From assembly GCF_015207505.1 (NCBI RefSeq), contig NZ_JADEWT010000014.1, positions 20,007-84,006 of the forward strand: a stretch of 64,000 nucleotides of DNA, in the 5' to 3' direction. This stretch comes from Tychonema sp. LEGE 06208. GTDB taxonomy: Bacteria; Cyanobacteriota; Cyanobacteriia; Cyanobacteriales; Microcoleaceae. The translations under genes were made by a program, and so were the position numbers. The notes under the pieces were generated by a model. It saw nothing but the letters and a program-made list of their open reading frames with translations. It made no database searches and was not told where the DNA came from. Below, piece after piece: positions 25,658 through 34,720 of this stretch. The stretch's first letter is position 1. Every line of letters starts with the position of its first letter.

Positions 25658-26239
25658 CTAATCAGAAATTTCTAATTGCGAAATTGCATAGCGGGCGACA
25701 GTCAAACCAACTCTCGCCTGTTCTATTTCCGACAATTGCGCCCAAGGTCTTTTAGTCTCCACAACCGCTTCCACCCCGGACGAATCACCCTCTCGCATGG
25801 CATAAGCCAAAGGACGCGCCAACACCTGCAAATCTTCCTCAGCCCACTGAGGCAAAATATTTAACACGCACTCTACCATTTGGTCAGCTAAAGATTGATA
25901 CTTCACAGTTGCATTTTGGACGCTTTGAGCGATGCGGGTCAAAAAATCTTCAGGAACGCCAGCAAATTTATCGCCCAAAGACTTTTGCAGGGCGCTAGAA
26001 AGCCAAACTTGTTCTAATTGCGCGAATAAAACTCCCGACTTCAGGGCAATATCGCTGTCGCTGAAAGAGTCAGACAGTGAAAATTCCTGCTCTAAATCCG
26101 CCCAATAAGATTCTGATTCAAGCTGTGCCGGATTCCAGGGATAGGCAACATCAGTCTGAACAATTGTGGCGAGCAGTTCCATTTCGGCCTGAGAAAGCGA
26201 GTCGCGAAAATATTGAGAATCGGGAGATTGGGTAGCCAT
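25658..26239 (-). CDS. Conserved hypothetical protein, partner of CHAT-FHA gene
   Basis: 193 aa, acidic, mostly helical by appearance (LSQAEMELLATIVQTDVAYPWNPAQLESESYWADLEQEF..., GVPEDFLTRIAQSVQNATVKYQSLADQMVECVLNILPQWAEEDLQVLARPLAYAMR). No signal peptide, membrane segment or catalytic motif is seen, and I do not recognise the family. It lies 159 bp downstream of the CHAT-FHA gene on the same strand, so it may be co-expressed with it. Confidence 0.7.
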   Translation of the reverse strand: MATQSPDSQYFRDSLSQAEMELLATIVQTDVAYPWNPAQLESESYWADLEQEFSLSDSFSDSDIALKSGVLFAQLEQVWLSSALQKSLGDKFAGVPEDFLTRIAQSVQNATVKYQSLADQMVECVLNILPQWAEEDLQVLARPLAYAMREGDSSGVEAVVETKRPWAQLSEIEQARVGLTVARYAISQLEISD

Positions 26240-26398
26240 GATGTAATACCTAAGTGCTTCAAGGAAAGTACAGAAAGTGGATTCTACTAAGTGATAGTTG
26301 CGAGCGGCCTGCGGTGAGTAACTCTTTTAACTTCAGACTTGAGACTTAACGCTCAGAAGTTTGCTGTTTCGATCGCATTCATTAACTACACCCGCACC

Positions 26399-28237
26399 TT
26401 AATTGGTTCCGCAATCAGTCTCACTGTAGCCCGAACTTTTTGGAACCTCAATAGTAAACTCAAAAATCTGACCTTGAGAACTGCCAAATTTTAGCTGAGT
26501 GCCCGATTGCAACAGCAGTTCTTGGTGGTGAACTCTCACCCATCCCTGGGCCCCCAAAACTAAAGTCCCGTAACGAGAAAAATCGCGCAAAAAGTAGCTA
26601 GGTTCTTCCCGGCTATCTCTGATGCTGTTGCGGCAGAAAATCTCGGCGTGTTTCTGAGAAACCCACTGTTCTCGAATCACTACGTCGTTTTCTTCCCAGC
26701 GTCCGACTCGAACCATCCCGGCGCAAATCTGCCAAACCTGATTGGTTGATTCGGTGGATTTGACATTGGGTCGATCGCGCCCCCGCAAGTAAGCACAAGA
26801 CGGCAAACGTCCCAGCCAAGTAGAAGAATTTAAAGGCAATTCCGTTTTCAGGTCATCTACCGGCTCAGTCAGTTCACCGTCAAACTCTGGGTGCATATAC
26901 AGCACCGGCAGCGTCCAAGCCGGTTGATTGAACTTGTAAAGCGTCAGTAGCTGCTGTCTGGCGACGGCGACGGCCCGATCGACCGACATCCGCCCGGCCA
27001 AAGCTCGAGCAAAAGTTTGGATAAAACTTAGGGCCTCGCGATCGGCGATCGAGTCCCGCATCCCCAACACCGCCGGCACCCCGTGATGGATCAGTACCTC
27101 AGCCAAACTGCTGCGGGCGATGGCCTGTTGCTGGCCGTTATTGGAGTGCTGCCTCTCCACCGCCGGCTGAGCTCCCCAACAGGCATTAAACACTGCCAGA
27201 GTCACGCGACACCGAACTAAAACCTGAGCCAGTTCAGTACCGTTCATCGTCGTGTCCGGCGCCAAAAACAGCAAGCCGCCGTCAGGCCCCGGTATCCCGT
27301 GGCCCGAGTAGAACAGAATGTTATAAGCTTGCGTTTCCAGCCGAGAAATTAGTTCGGCCGGAGTAGGTTCGATCAAAGTATCAACGCGAGTCGGAACGCT
27401 AATATCGAAATATTTGTCGCTGTCGTCGGTTTGAAAAGCACTTTCAAGAACCCCAGCGAGGGCGAGTGCTTCAGCTTCCAACTGCAAATGACGGTTATTG
27501 CTCGTAGAAAATTCAGCATTAGCACCGCGGCCTGGTTCTGCTTGTCCCAAAACTAGCAAAATGTTCAGCGACTCGGCAGGACGCAGGGGCGGCAAAGGCT
27601 CGACATTGCTGGTAGTGCGGCTGAACAGCAATTGCTGCGACAGAGAAATTGCCGGTTGACCGGCTTGAGGCTGCATAATTTCCCAAGGCAAAGCAATTAA
27701 ATAGGGTTCGCGCAAATCTATGCGAACCCGCAGGGGTAGATTTTGCCCGATCGCGATACCTTTACTTTCCTGCAGACTGCCCTGAATCGGCCCTTCAAAC
27801 AGCCACCGCCAAAGATCGATTCCCAAATGCTGCATCAGGCGGCTGCTGTAGCTTGCAGGTGGCTGCTGCTGGTTCGGCTCGCCCCTGTCGCCCCACCCCC
27901 CTTGACCGAGCTGAAGCGACACAGAGGGGAGCGGTGGAGGTAGTTGTAGCGACTTAGGAGTTCGTTTTTCAGTTTCTGCAAGTATATTCTGGTTGTTTTC
28001 CGGCGAAACGAAACTGCCATCTGGATGTAGGGGCAATTCGTGAATTGTCCCGGAGGGGGAAAACATTTCCTGCCAAGCTTTCCAGGATTGGGAGAGGGTA
28101 TCGGGCCACATACAGTCGTGGTGAACGTACCCGCTGGGATAGGGAGCTTGTAGAACCCAGGTGGCAAAATGGTTTGCCCCAGCGGTTCTCAGGCGAGCGA
28201 TCGCTATACTGAGGCAAGGACTTTCAGGGCGCGCCAT
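26399..28237 (-). CDS. CHAT-domain (caspase-like) protein with C-terminal FHA domain
   Basis: 612 aa. The middle is a CHAT peptidase-like domain: YLIALPWEIMQP (about 179-190), catalytic His in YSGHG (H313) and catalytic Cys in FNACWGA (C353), then HHGVPAVLGMRDSIADREALSFIQTFARALA and AWTLPVLYMHPEF. A phosphothreonine-binding FHA domain follows at about 500-595 (MVRVGRWEENDVVI, VSQKHAEIF, FLRDFSRYGTLV). The N-terminal 130 residues are unrecognised, with a Pro/Gln-rich linker. Protease activity gated by phosphopeptide recognition is an inference from the architecture. A small hypothetical gene lies just downstream. Confidence 0.88.
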   Translation of the reverse strand: MARPESPCLSIAIARLRTAGANHFATWVLQAPYPSGYVHHDCMWPDTLSQSWKAWQEMFSPSGTIHELPLHPDGSFVSPENNQNILAETEKRTPKSLQLPPPLPSVSLQLGQGGWGDRGEPNQQQPPASYSSRLMQHLGIDLWRWLFEGPIQGSLQESKGIAIGQNLPLRVRIDLREPYLIALPWEIMQPQAGQPAISLSQQLLFSRTTSNVEPLPPLRPAESLNILLVLGQAEPGRGANAEFSTSNNRHLQLEAEALALAGVLESAFQTDDSDKYFDISVPTRVDTLIEPTPAELISRLETQAYNILFYSGHGIPGPDGGLLFLAPDTTMNGTELAQVLVRCRVTLAVFNACWGAQPAVERQHSNNGQQQAIARSSLAEVLIHHGVPAVLGMRDSIADREALSFIQTFARALAGRMSVDRAVAVARQQLLTLYKFNQPAWTLPVLYMHPEFDGELTEPVDDLKTELPLNSSTWLGRLPSCAYLRGRDRPNVKSTESTNQVWQICAGMVRVGRWEENDVVIREQWVSQKHAEIFCRNSIRDSREEPSYFLRDFSRYGTLVLGAQGWVRVHHQELLLQSGTQLKFGSSQGQIFEFTIEVPKSSGYSETDCGTN

Positions 28238-28340
28238 CTTACGACTCTGGATATAAGGGGTGATCGAGTTTATCTATATCGTAGTTTATCGGGTTTGGGG
28301 CGCGATCGAGTGGGAGAGATTACTTTGTGAGTTTTTAATT

Positions 28341-29480
28341 TTACTTACTGCCCAAAAATTTATCTAAATTCGGTACATCCACCCAAGTTCCCGTAGCATT
28401 TGACTCCTGAGTCAAATCCATCAACAACTGCGAGTAAACTCCTTCTTTGAGCGACGGTATCAAAGATTTCCCCGCATCTATTGCTTCTACCCACCTATCC
28501 ACTACTCGAATAAACGGTGCAATTCTCCCGTCTGGATAAACTTGAGGAAACTCCCATCTTTGAGGAATCTTAATTTCAGCTAAAGGTTCTCCAGCTTGGG
28601 AACCCCACAAACGAAATCCGTGGACGTAATCCTGCTGATTGTCGCTTCCCAATACCAAAGTACCCTTACTCCCGTAAATTTCGACCCAATGTCCCCGCCC
28701 TTGATAAGTAACGGAACTCAAACAAACTTGACAAGGCATTCCCCCGGCCAATTCCAACATCAACGTGCAAGAATCATCAGCATCAACAGGTTTTAAATTT
28801 CCCGAATCCTTCGGATCTGGTCGCGCCGAAATTCCTGTAATCAATTGCCCAGAAAGCCTCTGCACGGGCCCGAACAGCCAGCTAAGATAATCAAAAACGT
28901 GGGAACCTGTCGCCCCCAAAACTCCGCCACCTAGCTCTTTTTGCGCGTACCAATTCCAAGGGCGAGCAGCATCAGCGCGCCCAGACACCAACCAATCAAT
29001 CTTAATTAAACGGTTTTCTCCTACATATCCTGCTGCTAATAATTCTGCTAGCATTTGCCATGCGGGGATGAAGCGAAACTCAAAGTCCATTGTGGCAATT
29101 GCTCTCGAACCACTGTTGTTAACATTAGTTTGAGATTCGCTGTTTGTTAATCGGTAAAGTTCCCTGGCTTCATAAGCTGTGAGGGCTGTCGGTTTTTCTA
29201 ATAATAAATGTTTGCCTGCTTGCAAGACGGTTTTTGCCATTTCAAAATGCAAAAATGGCGGGGTGGAAATGCTGACTCCCGCTACTTCTGGGATGGCTGC
29301 TATATCTGCGATCGAGTTACAAGCATAGGGGATGTTGTGGGTGCTGGCGATCGCCTGAGCTTTGTCTAAATTCCGGTGGTAAACAGCCACAACCTCTGTC
29401 CGGTGGTGTGCCTGGAATCCGGGAAGGTGCACTTTTTGACCGAAACCTGTACCGACTATTGCAACGCCAATTTTTGACAT
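28341..29480 (-). CDS. Gfo/Idh/MocA family oxidoreductase
   Basis: 379 aa NAD(P)-dependent oxidoreductase. The N-terminal Rossmann motif IGVAIVGTGFGQKVHLPGF, STPPFLHFEMAKTVLQAGKHLLLEKPTALTAYEA (the EKP lysine motif), and a C-terminal substrate domain with GGGVLGATGSHVFDYLSWLFG are present. The substrate is probably a sugar or related polyol but cannot be specified. The region upstream of the start codon consists entirely of heptamer repeats (29491-29722), with no clear ribosome binding site. Confidence 0.9.
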   Translation of the reverse strand: MSKIGVAIVGTGFGQKVHLPGFQAHHRTEVVAVYHRNLDKAQAIASTHNIPYACNSIADIAAIPEVAGVSISTPPFLHFEMAKTVLQAGKHLLLEKPTALTAYEARELYRLTNSESQTNVNNSGSRAIATMDFEFRFIPAWQMLAELLAAGYVGENRLIKIDWLVSGRADAARPWNWYAQKELGGGVLGATGSHVFDYLSWLFGPVQRLSGQLITGISARPDPKDSGNLKPVDADDSCTLMLELAGGMPCQVCLSSVTYQGRGHWVEIYGSKGTLVLGSDNQQDYVHGFRLWGSQAGEPLAEIKIPQRWEFPQVYPDGRIAPFIRVVDRWVEAIDAGKSLIPSLKEGVYSQLLMDLTQESNATGTWVDVPNLDKFLGSK

Positions 29481-29490
29481 GATTTAATAA

Positions 29491-29722
29491 TTGTTGACTG
29501 TTGACTGTTGACTGTTGGCTGTTGACTGTTAACTGTTGACTGTTGACTGTTGTTAGTTGTTAGTTGTTAGTTGTTAGTTGTTAGTTGTTAGTTGTTAGTT
29601 GTTATTAGCTGCAACCAATAACCAATAACCAATAACCAATAACCAATAACCAATAACCAATAACCAATAACCAATAACTAATAACTAATGACTGATGACT
29701 ACTGACTACTGACTAATGACTA
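29491..29722. repeat. Composite heptamer arrays (TGTTGAC, TTGTTAG, ACCAATA, ATGACTA units)
   Basis: Four different 7-bp units follow one another. TGTTGAC-type runs from about 29492 to 29553, TTGTTAG from about 29554 to 29604, ACCAATA from about 29613 to 29680, and ACTAATGACTGATG-type to 29722. The block fills the gap between the Gfo/Idh start and the gshB stop, and gshB's TAG stop (29713-29715) is inside it. Confidence 0.9.
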
Positions 29723-30672
29723 ACTACCCATTCAATTACTTGTTTGCCCAAACTAACGCCGTCAAGCAAGTCAATTTCTCTGATCCCTGTAGGGCTGGTG
29801 ACATTAACTTCGGTGAGATAACCGCCAATGATATCAATGCCAACAAAGTACAGTCCGTCCCGTTGCAGTACCGGTGCTAAGTCAGCGCAAATTTGATATT
29901 CGCGATCGGTAATTTCTGTTTGTGCGACTCGGCCGCCGACGGCCATGTTGCCACGAAATTCGTTGCCGGTGGGAATGCGGTTGACAGCGCCGATGGGCTT
30001 GCCGTTTAAGAGGATGATTCGTTTATCTCCGTCTTTTGCTGCGGGCAGATATGTCTGAATCATCACTGGGATTTGCCCTTGTTGAGTGCTGATTTCGACT
30101 AGGGAGTTGAGATTGCGATCGCCCGCTTCCAATAACAAAATCCCTTCGCCAGCTTTCCCACCTAATGGTTTAAGAACTGCCGCTCCTTTTTTCTCAACAA
30201 ATTGCCTAATTACCCTCTTATTTTGAGAAACAATTGTTTCGGGGATCGAGTTCTCAAATTGCAAAGCATACATTTTTTCATTGGCTGCGCGCAATCCTTT
30301 GGGGCTGTTAACTACCAAAGTTTTAGCGGGATCGATGCCGTCTAGAAGGTAAGTAGCGTAAAGGTAAGGAATATTGACAGGGGGGTCTGTCCGCATAAAT
30401 ACTGCGTCCATTGCTTCGAGAGGCCCGAAAGTAGGCTGTTCTACTTCGTACCACACCTGAGCTGCTTCCCAGCGTCCCTCTACGATTTTTACAGGGGTTA
30501 GGGCTACCCGGTTGAGGGTAGCCCAGGTTTTGCCGTCGATGACGCTTAATTCGTTGGCTTGAGTCGCCCAAACTTCGTGACCCAATTCTTGAGCGGCTTC
30601 CATCAGCGCTACGCTGGTATCGTGTCCTGGAATTAGTCGCGCGAGGGAATCGATGATGAATGCAAATTTCAT
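29713..30672 (-). CDS. gshB: Glutathione synthetase
   Basis: 319 aa ATP-grasp enzyme joining gamma-glutamylcysteine and glycine. MKFAFIIDSLARLIPGHDTSVALMEAAQELGHEV, VFMRTDPPVNIPYLYATYLLD, KMYALQF, AAVLKPLGGKAGEGILLL, GDKRIILLNGKPIGAVNRIP and GGYLTEVNVTSPTGIREID are hallmark GshB segments. It lies 60 bp downstream of grxC on the same strand, the known grxC-gshB arrangement of cyanobacteria, which links glutathione synthesis and use. The last codons (VVSH-stop) merge with a heptamer repeat array. Confidence 0.97.
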   Translation of the reverse strand: MKFAFIIDSLARLIPGHDTSVALMEAAQELGHEVWATQANELSVIDGKTWATLNRVALTPVKIVEGRWEAAQVWYEVEQPTFGPLEAMDAVFMRTDPPVNIPYLYATYLLDGIDPAKTLVVNSPKGLRAANEKMYALQFENSIPETIVSQNKRVIRQFVEKKGAAVLKPLGGKAGEGILLLEAGDRNLNSLVEISTQQGQIPVMIQTYLPAAKDGDKRIILLNGKPIGAVNRIPTGNEFRGNMAVGGRVAQTEITDREYQICADLAPVLQRDGLYFVGIDIIGGYLTEVNVTSPTGIREIDLLDGVSLGKQVIEWVVSH

Positions 30673-30731
30673 TGTTCAGTTGGCACTTATGAATTGGTTT
30701 GAGGAAAATTTGGTAAGCGATGGACTAATGT

Positions 30732-30992
30732 TTATTTTGCCAGCAGCGGGTCGAGTTGGCCGCGAGCATCGAGTGCGTGGAGTTCGTCGCAGCCGCCTAT
30801 GTGTTGGTCGTTAATGAAGATTTGGGGCAGGGTGCGGCCTCCCTTGGCTCGATCGCTCATTTTGTCCCGTGCTGCTGCATCTCCATCGATCGCGTACTCT
30901 GTAAAATCTACCCCTTTTCGCTTCAGCAGTGCTTTGGCCCGAATGCAAAACGGGCAGGTTCTCCAAGTGTAAATTTCTACTTTAGGGGTCAT
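30732..30992 (-). CDS. grxC: Glutaredoxin 3-type
   Basis: 86 aa from ATG 30992 (the upstream TTG at 31013 would add seven unlikely residues). A thioredoxin fold with dithiol active site CPFC (TWRTCPFCIRAKALL), the cis-proline TLPQIF, and the GSH-binding GGCDELHALDARGQL are present. It reduces disulfides and mixed glutathione disulfides using GSH. It is immediately upstream of gshB. Confidence 0.96.
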   Translation of the reverse strand: MTPKVEIYTWRTCPFCIRAKALLKRKGVDFTEYAIDGDAAARDKMSDRAKGGRTLPQIFINDQHIGGCDELHALDARGQLDPLLAK

Positions 30993-31181
30993 CGGGCGCT
31001 CAAACAATAACAATATTTTTTTATTGTAATCTTAACCAATCTTATTTTTATTTTTATATAGTTGTAGCCAGCGACCTGTAATGTTATTATTTATACAACT
31101 TTTTTTAAATTTGTCTAAAAATACCAAAATATCCGCCCTTCTTGAAACGGAGAGATTTTGACAATTAGCAGCACGATCGGT

Positions 31182-31592
31182 CTATCGTGACTGACCGACC
31201 TGCTTGTTTCGTTTTCTGCCGGAACCGATGATTCCTGCGCCTGTCACTAGGAGTGCTACCACAGTGCCCGGTTCTGGGATAGATGTTGCTGCTCTCTGCG
31301 GGGTGGCGTTGTTGGTGTATATTTTTGTGAAGTTCAGCGATTGTGCCGGCGGTGGGTCTGGCGATTTCTCTACCGCGTCTGATGCTTGTGTCCCAGAGCG
31401 CAGAGACTCTATGGATGGGCTTGATGGTGGTGTCGGGCTTGGGGAATTGTCAGGGCTACAGGCGCTTGAAAAGTTTCCCGGCCCGCACACATCTACCTGT
31501 GCTACACCCGGAGGGGCGGCAGCCAAATAGAAGAACCCTGTTGCCATTGTGGCAGAGAGTCCGATTGCTAGTTTTGCCAGTGGCGTACACAT
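31182..31592 (-). CDS. Small exported protein with PEP-CTERM anchor
   Basis: 136 aa. An N-terminal signal peptide (KLAIGLSATMATGFFYLAAAPPGVAQ) is followed by a low-complexity Pro/Ser region. The C-terminal PEP-CTERM signal is SIPEPGTVVALLVTGAGIIGSGRKRNK: the PEP motif, a hydrophobic helix, then a basic cluster. Proteins of this class are processed by exosortase and displayed at the cell surface or exopolysaccharide. No other domain is recognisable and the function is unknown. Confidence 0.85.
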   Translation of the reverse strand: MCTPLAKLAIGLSATMATGFFYLAAAPPGVAQVDVCGPGNFSSACSPDNSPSPTPPSSPSIESLRSGTQASDAVEKSPDPPPAQSLNFTKIYTNNATPQRAATSIPEPGTVVALLVTGAGIIGSGRKRNKQVGQSR

Positions 31593-32078
31593 AACTATTT
31601 AGTTAAAAAGTGGTAAAATCGGAAATTAGAAATAGTGCTAGAGATGAGCGTTGCGGGGTTGGTAAGGATTTTAGAGTTATTACAATAGATGGATGCTTTT
31701 GTCGCGCCCGTATAGTATAGTATAGCGCTTGGGGAGGTCGCCCAAACACTTTAATAATCTTATTTTCTTACACCTTGAGGTCGAGAACTTCGTGGTTGGC
31801 ACTAGGTTACTTAGTGCTTTGTAGGAAGCGATCGAGCAACATCTTCTGGCAACATCTCCACCACCAGCAGTTACAGTCATTAACAAAGAGTGTTGTTACC
31901 AGTACCGCCACCTCCTGAAATTAATTATTTAACTCCTCGCAAACTAGCTCTGCTTTATCGTACTTGGCAATGCACAATCTGACTACTCTTTTATCGTCTC
32001 ATGCTGCGATAGCAACTGTCCTCAGTATATGTACGTGTATTCGGGACTGTCAACTACTTAAAAGGAATATTTAAGTAT
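31593..32078. other. Intergenic region, nothing recognised
   Basis: About 490 bp between the PEP-CTERM gene start and the hflX stop. It includes a TATAGTATAGTATAG short run at about 31711. No gene, hairpin or dispersed repeat could be supported. Confidence 0.4.
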
Positions 32079-33890
32079 TTACCGAGGATAGAGGGCGTAT
32101 TCAATGAGTTGCGCTAATCGATCGCGCAGAGTTTCCAATCCGAGACCTTTGGCGGCCGAAATAAATACGGCTTGAGGAAACTCTTCTCGTGCCAGAGCGA
32201 GTCTATCTTCATCTACGGCATCGATTTTGTTGAAAACTACAAGAGCAGGCCCGGGAGTTACGGGCATATCTGTCAAAATATTCATGACCGATCGAATTTG
32301 GTTTTGCCATGCGGGATGGGAGAGATCGACGAGGTGCAGTAAAGCGTCGGCGTCTGTGACTTCTTCGAGGGTAGCCCGAAAAGCGTCGATCAGTGAGGGG
32401 GGCAGTTCGCGAATAAAGCCCACTGTGTCTGTGAGGACGAGCGACAAAAGTTCCCTGCCCTCGGCGCTAGGAATTGTCAGCTTGCGGGTGGTGGGGTCGA
32501 GGGTGGCAAATAACTGGTCGGCGGCGTAGACCTCGGAATTGGTGAGCAGGTTGAGCAGAGTCGATTTACCGGCGTTTGTGTAGCCGACGATGGCGACTGA
32601 GGGTACGTCATTGTGGTGCCGGTTCTGCCGCAGCCGGAAGCGGTGAGCGAGGAGTTGATTTACTTCTTGCTGCAATCGAGTAATGCGTTTGGCGATCGTC
32701 CGCCGTTCGGTTTCTAGTTTAGTTTCCCCAGGGCCTCTGGTACCGATGCCACCGCCCTGCTTTGACATGGCCTGACCGATCCCTCTGAGTCGGGGCAGGG
32801 TGTATTGTAGTTGAGCGAGTTCGACTTGCAATTTACCTTCGCTCGATCGCGCTCTTTGGGCGAAAATGTCCAGAATTACCTCCGTGCGATCGACTACGCG
32901 AATGCCGAGAAGAGTTTCTAGGTTACGTATTTGTGCGGGTGCCAGGTCGCGATCGAATACCACGAGGTTAGCGCTAACCGTCTGAGCGGTGAGAGCAATT
33001 TCTTGAACTTTGCCTTCGCCAACGACTGTCTGAGGATGGGGGCGCGATCGTTTTTGGCGCACTGTTTGCAGAACTTGACCCCCGGCGCTTTCCACCAGCC
33101 GCGTTATTTCTGCGAGTCCGTCCTCAAAATCCAGCAGAGTCATCTGCTGAGTCATTACACCTACCAGCAGAACTTTGTCTTGGTCTGCATCTACCTGCTT
33201 GGCGACAAACTCTGCTTGAAACTCTGCTTCGAGTCCTTCCACCAACTCCTGAAAATCTTGGTCTGCGAGGTCGTCCAAATTCAGCGGTTCTGAGATTGTC
33301 CAGGGAAAGTGTTGAGTTTTGATTGGTGAGTTTTGAACTGAAGACTCTTCTATTTCATCAGTTTCATCAGTTTCATCAGTTGCAGATTTTTGTAACTGAG
33401 CGCTTAACACGGAAAACTCAAAATTTGGTCGGTCTCCTTGAGGTATCAGGTGAACGAGATAAGTTTCTTGGATGTAACCTGTCGCACCGCCGCCGCGACG
33501 CTGAAATCCTCCGCCGGTCAGCGTCAGCCACACTAGGGCATCTAGGCGCTGAATTGCCATTGCTGTGAGAGCTGCTTCGCTTGGGGTTTCTGGCTTCAGG
33601 TGGGTGGCGATGCAGCGAATGCCGCTGAGGCGACCTCCGCCGTATCGGGGCAATTCTAGGGGCGAAATTTGGGTTTGGCGGGGTGTACCTACGCCGACGC
33701 GAATTACTTGTCCGCGACGGTTGATGTAGGTGCAGATTGGTTTGTCGATTTCGGTGCTGATGGCTGCGACGCGCTGGGCGAATTCTGCCGTGGTGATGCG
33801 ATCGCCCGGTAGTCGCTGGTGGTAAAGCTTTTCGAGTTGCTTGAGCTGGCTGGACTTTAAACCTTGAAGATTGCCGTAGATGGTTTCGAT
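32079..33890 (-). CDS. hflX: Ribosome-associated GTPase HflX, non-AUG start (ATC) proposed
   Basis: HflX splits stalled ribosomes using GTP. The C-terminal G domain shows SVAIVGYTNAGKSTLLNLL (G1), TLDPTTRKL (G2), LTDTVGFIRELP (G3) and FNKIDAV (G4). The HflX-specific GGGIGTRGPGETKLETERR precedes it, and an internal low-complexity DETDETDEIEE tract is present. Homology continues upstream of the first canonical start (TTG 33653): ETIYGNLQGLKSSQLKQLEKLYHQRLPGDRI... is encoded up to 33890. No ATG, GTG or TTG occurs between that point and the in-frame TAA. ATC at 33890 lies 8 nt after GAGGGAG and is the best candidate start. Confidence 0.9.
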   Translation of the reverse strand: METIYGNLQGLKSSQLKQLEKLYHQRLPGDRITTAEFAQRVAAISTEIDKPICTYINRRGQVIRVGVGTPRQTQISPLELPRYGGGRLSGIRCIATHLKPETPSEAALTAMAIQRLDALVWLTLTGGGFQRRGGGATGYIQETYLVHLIPQGDRPNFEFSVLSAQLQKSATDETDETDEIEESSVQNSPIKTQHFPWTISEPLNLDDLADQDFQELVEGLEAEFQAEFVAKQVDADQDKVLLVGVMTQQMTLLDFEDGLAEITRLVESAGGQVLQTVRQKRSRPHPQTVVGEGKVQEIALTAQTVSANLVVFDRDLAPAQIRNLETLLGIRVVDRTEVILDIFAQRARSSEGKLQVELAQLQYTLPRLRGIGQAMSKQGGGIGTRGPGETKLETERRTIAKRITRLQQEVNQLLAHRFRLRQNRHHNDVPSVAIVGYTNAGKSTLLNLLTNSEVYAADQLFATLDPTTRKLTIPSAEGRELLSLVLTDTVGFIRELPPSLIDAFRATLEEVTDADALLHLVDLSHPAWQNQIRSVMNILTDMPVTPGPALVVFNKIDAVDEDRLALAREEFPQAVFISAAKGLGLETLRDRLAQLIEYALYPR

Positions 33891-34207
33891 AACTGTTTCT
33901 CCCTCGCGCTCTGTGAATCTTATATTTTACTTAACTCCGGGCGATCGTGTTGTGGTTTGAAGTTTAAATTTACCATTCCTGCCATGAGACACTTCCTTTG
34001 ACAACAGCAGTCTCAACTTGTACTTGTCTTTTGTATCTGCTGATACAGGCGATCGCTAAAAAAAAACGTTAACAAAACTTAACACATATTTTTGTGTTTC
34101 AGAATCCTCCTTTAGACTTGTGTGTATCTTGAGCCTAGAGACAGATAGCAAACTAAAAATTAGGTCGCTACTATGATAAGCGAAACATTGTTAAGGAATG
34201 TAAAAAC
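33891..34207. promoter_or_regulatory. Divergent intergenic region hflX/HLIP
   Basis: About 317 bp holding the promoters of hflX (minus) and the HLIP gene (plus). GTTAACAAAACTTAACACA at about 34068-34086 loosely resembles an HLR1 direct repeat, though with TTAACA instead of TTACA. This is a weak call. Confidence 0.3.
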
Positions 34208-34420
34208 ATGGAAACTCGTCCTACTAACGTACCTACAACCACTAATGCTTACAACGGCAAAGATCGCAATGCCTTTTTGTTTGGCTTCAACCCGCAAGCA
34301 GAACTTTGGAACGGCCGCTTAGCGATGATAGGCTTCTTAGCTTATTTGCTCTGGGACTTGGCTGGATATAGCGTTCTACGCGACATCCTTCACTTTCTGC
34401 CTACCTATATTGCTCGCTAA
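34208..34420 (+). CDS. High-light-inducible/chlorophyll-binding domain protein
   Basis: 70 aa with an extended N-terminus and the chlorophyll-binding motif [31 protein letters not shown], a single transmembrane helix. It is a photoprotective thylakoid protein like the HLIP at 2307. It is followed by a strong 13-bp hairpin (34436-34477) and then psaK, so it sits in a small photosynthesis cluster. Confidence 0.93.
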   Translation: METRPTNVPTTTNAYNGKDRNAFLFGFNPQAELWNGRLAMIGFLAYLLWDLAGYSVLRDILHFLPTYIAR

Positions 34421-34435
34421 TAACGAGCATTGTTT

Positions 34436-34477
34436 CCGGTCTGGCAGTATGAGTAAATGCCACAACTGCCAGACCGG
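34436..34477. terminator. CCGGTCTGGCAGT hairpin after HLIP gene
   Basis: A perfect 13-bp stem, CCGGTCTGGCAGT (34436-34448) with ACTGCCAGACCGG (34465-34477). It lies 15 bp past the HLIP stop. No strong T-run follows, but position and strength suggest a terminator. Confidence 0.65.
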
Positions 34478-34523
34478 CTAAAAGTTACAAATAGCAGCGA
34501 GTATAATTTAGTTCGTTTGTAGC

Positions 34524-34551
34524 TTGCGTTACTTTTGACTGGCATTATAAA
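34524..34551 (+). promoter_or_regulatory. Putative promoter upstream of psaK
   Basis: TTGCGT (34524-34529) and TATAAA (34546-34551) with a 16-bp spacer, about 170 bp upstream of the psaK start. This is a consensus match only. Confidence 0.3.
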
Positions 34552-34720
34552 GATTTATTGCTGTGACTTGATGATTGCAGTTGGGGCGCGATCGCTGGCG
34601 CAGCGAATATTAAGAGCAAAACAGATATTTATTCCTGAGATGCGATCGCCCCTGCTGTATTTTTGGCAAGAAATTTCATCGATAACCTCTGATTGTATAG
34701 GAAAAATAGGAGCATCAACG

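Noticed and set aside
31204..31530. 108-aa + strand frame over the PEP-CTERM gene
   Set aside because: The minus frame has a signal peptide and a complete PEP-CTERM signal; the plus frame has nothing recognisable.
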